Of a stretch of 6,029 nt of DNA, positions 4,942 through 6,029 are shown one piece after another (position 1 is the first letter of the stretch; every line of letters starts with the position of its first letter). Below the pieces are notes generated by a model, which ran no database searches, was not told the DNA's origin, and was given only the letters and a program-made list of their open reading frames with translations. The stretch is from Oscillospiraceae bacterium (GTDB lineage Bacteria; Bacillota; Clostridia; Oscillospirales; Oscillospiraceae): positions 1 to 6,029 of the forward strand of contig JAFYCQ010000212.1 of NCBI GenBank assembly GCA_017539635.1. Direction: 5' to 3'. A program made the position numbers and the translations under genes.

Positions 4942-6029
4942 GTGGTAAAGGTTGCTATTCTTGGTTTCGGAACCGTAGGCTCCGGTGTTGCGGAGGTTCT
5001 CACTATGAACGCCGACAACATAACTCGCACCAGCGGACGTGAGATCGGCATAAAGTATATCGTGGACGTCCGGGAATTTCCCGGCAGTCCCTTTGAGAAG
5101 TATATGGTAAAGGACTTCTCGCTGGTGGAGAACGACCCGGAGGTCTCCATAGTTGTGGAGACCATCGGCGGCGTGGGCATAGCCTATGAGTTCTCCCGCC
5201 GTGTGCTTATGGCCGGAAAGAGCCTTATAACCTCCAATAAGGAGCTGGTGGCTACCCACGGTCATGAGCTTCTGAGCATAGCAAAGGAGAAAGGCGTCAA
5301 TTATCTCTTTGAGGCCAGCGTGGGCGGGGGAATACCCGTTCTGCGCCCCCTGTGCCAGTGCCTCGCCGCGAACCGTATAGAGGAGATATACGGTATTTTG
5401 AACGGAACGACGAATTATATACTCACAGAGATGATAACGAACGGCGTTTCCTTTGAGGAGGCTCTGTCCCAGGCGCAGCAGAAGGGCTACGCCGAGCAGA
5501 ACCCTGCCGCGGACATCGAGGGGAAAGACGCCGGGAGAAAGATATGCATACTCTCCACCCTCAGCTCCGGCGTCCACATCTACCCCGACTATATAACCAC
5601 CGAGGGCATTACCGGTGTTACGCTGGACGACGTGAAGAACGCCGAAAAGCTGGGCTGCAAGATTAAGCTTTTAGGCAGAGCCGTCATGAATGAAGAGGGC
5701 AAGCCCGCCGCTTATGTGGCGCCCCACCTGGTGTCCGAAAAGCTGCTGATTTCAGGAGTCTCCGGCGTTATGAACGCCATTGTCATAAAGGGCAACGCGG
5801 TTGACGAGGTCATGTTCTACGGCCCCGGCGCGGGCAAGATGCCCACGGCCTCCGCCGTGGTGGCCGACATCATCGACGCTGCCAAGCACGAAAAGACGCG
5901 AAAGCTCATGTCCTGGGAGGACGGAAACGAGGAAAGCGTCGCCGACGCCGACCTGCTGGTCTCCCGGTGGTACGTCAGGACTACGGCGCAGGTGCCCTTT
6001 GAGAAGGTGGAAGAGGGCGTTTACGTCAC
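4942..6029 (+). CDS. hom: Homoserine dehydrogenase, 3' partial
   Basis: The 362 visible codons cover nearly the whole enzyme. An N-terminal Rossmann domain has the dinucleotide motif LGFGTVGSGV (7-16). It is followed by TSNKELVA (97-104) with the conserved Lys100, FEASVGGGIPVL (123-134), GILNGTTNYIL (151-161), and DIEGKDAGRK (191-200), whose Asp and Lys correspond to family catalytic positions. GPGAGKMPTASAVVADI (294-310) is another near-invariant segment. The enzyme reduces aspartate-4-semialdehyde to homoserine with NAD(P)H in the cytoplasm, at the branch to threonine and methionine. The sequence from about 342 (WYVRTTAQVP) should be the start of a C-terminal ACT-like regulatory region, but the gene leaves the window there. 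The start is GTG 4942, preceded by AAGGA (4928-4932) at 9 bases. An ATG at 4932 is out of frame. No kinase or threonine synthase gene is visible beside it. Confidence 0.97.
   Translation, partial: MVKVAILGFGTVGSGVAEVLTMNADNITRTSGREIGIKYIVDVREFPGSPFEKYMVKDFSLVENDPEVSIVVETIGGVGIAYEFSRRVLMAGKSLITSNKELVATHGHELLSIAKEKGVNYLFEASVGGGIPVLRPLCQCLAANRIEEIYGILNGTTNYILTEMITNGVSFEEALSQAQQKGYAEQNPAADIEGKDAGRKICILSTLSSGVHIYPDYITTEGITGVTLDDVKNAEKLGCKIKLLGRAVMNEEGKPAAYVAPHLVSEKLLISGVSGVMNAIVIKGNAVDEVMFYGPGAGKMPTASAVVADIIDAAKHEKTRKLMSWEDGNEESVADADLLVSRWYVRTTAQVPFEKVEEGVYV

Noticed and set aside
4891..5577. A 228-codon open frame on the minus strand
   Set aside because: It lies opposite hom, whose full set of family motifs is on the plus strand. 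The antisense translation shows no recognisable domain.

Overview
This is an ordinary chromosomal segment from a Gram-positive, anaerobe-type Firmicute. A fairly GC-rich Clostridia member (Oscillospiraceae/Ruminococcaceae-like) fits best, but that placement is inference from gene content and style. The signs are a HemZ-type radical SAM protein, a clostridial-style P-loop nucleoside kinase, strong AGGAGG-like ribosome binding sites, several GTG starts, textbook sigma-A promoters in short AT-rich gaps, and a possible YtvI-like sporulation membrane protein. The genes are GC-rich yet favour the ATA isoleucine codon.

Layout: (1) The window opens inside hemZ (1-875, 5' end missing). Its stop codon overlaps the start of a nucleoside/uridine kinase-family gene (872-1807) in an ATGA junction, so the two look like one translationally coupled operon. 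(2) A gap of about 95 bases holds a putative extended -10 promoter embedded in a long inverted repeat (1840-1895). It leads to a small membrane protein with a C-terminal zinc ribbon (1902-2300), which is followed by a clean intrinsic terminator (2308-2340). (3) A near-consensus sigma-A promoter (2354-2382) and a strong Shine-Dalgarno sequence drive a MATE-family exporter (2416-3744). (4) A convergent AI-2E/YtvI-like membrane protein on the minus strand (3741-4808) shares its last four bases with the MATE gene. (5) A strikingly AT-rich divergent region (4809-4941) separates it from homoserine dehydrogenase, hom (4942 onward), which runs off the right edge in its C-terminal regulatory region.

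The genes do not form a single pathway. HemZ and the kinase are an operon pair of housekeeping type, the zinc-ribbon protein and the MATE pump appear to be separate transcription units, and hom belongs to threonine/methionine synthesis. I found no mobile element, CRISPR array, RNA gene or defence system, and nothing here looks like a new multi-gene system. The items most worth a second look are the inverted repeat that pairs with the ribosome binding site of the zinc-ribbon gene, and the uncharacterised zinc-ribbon membrane protein itself.
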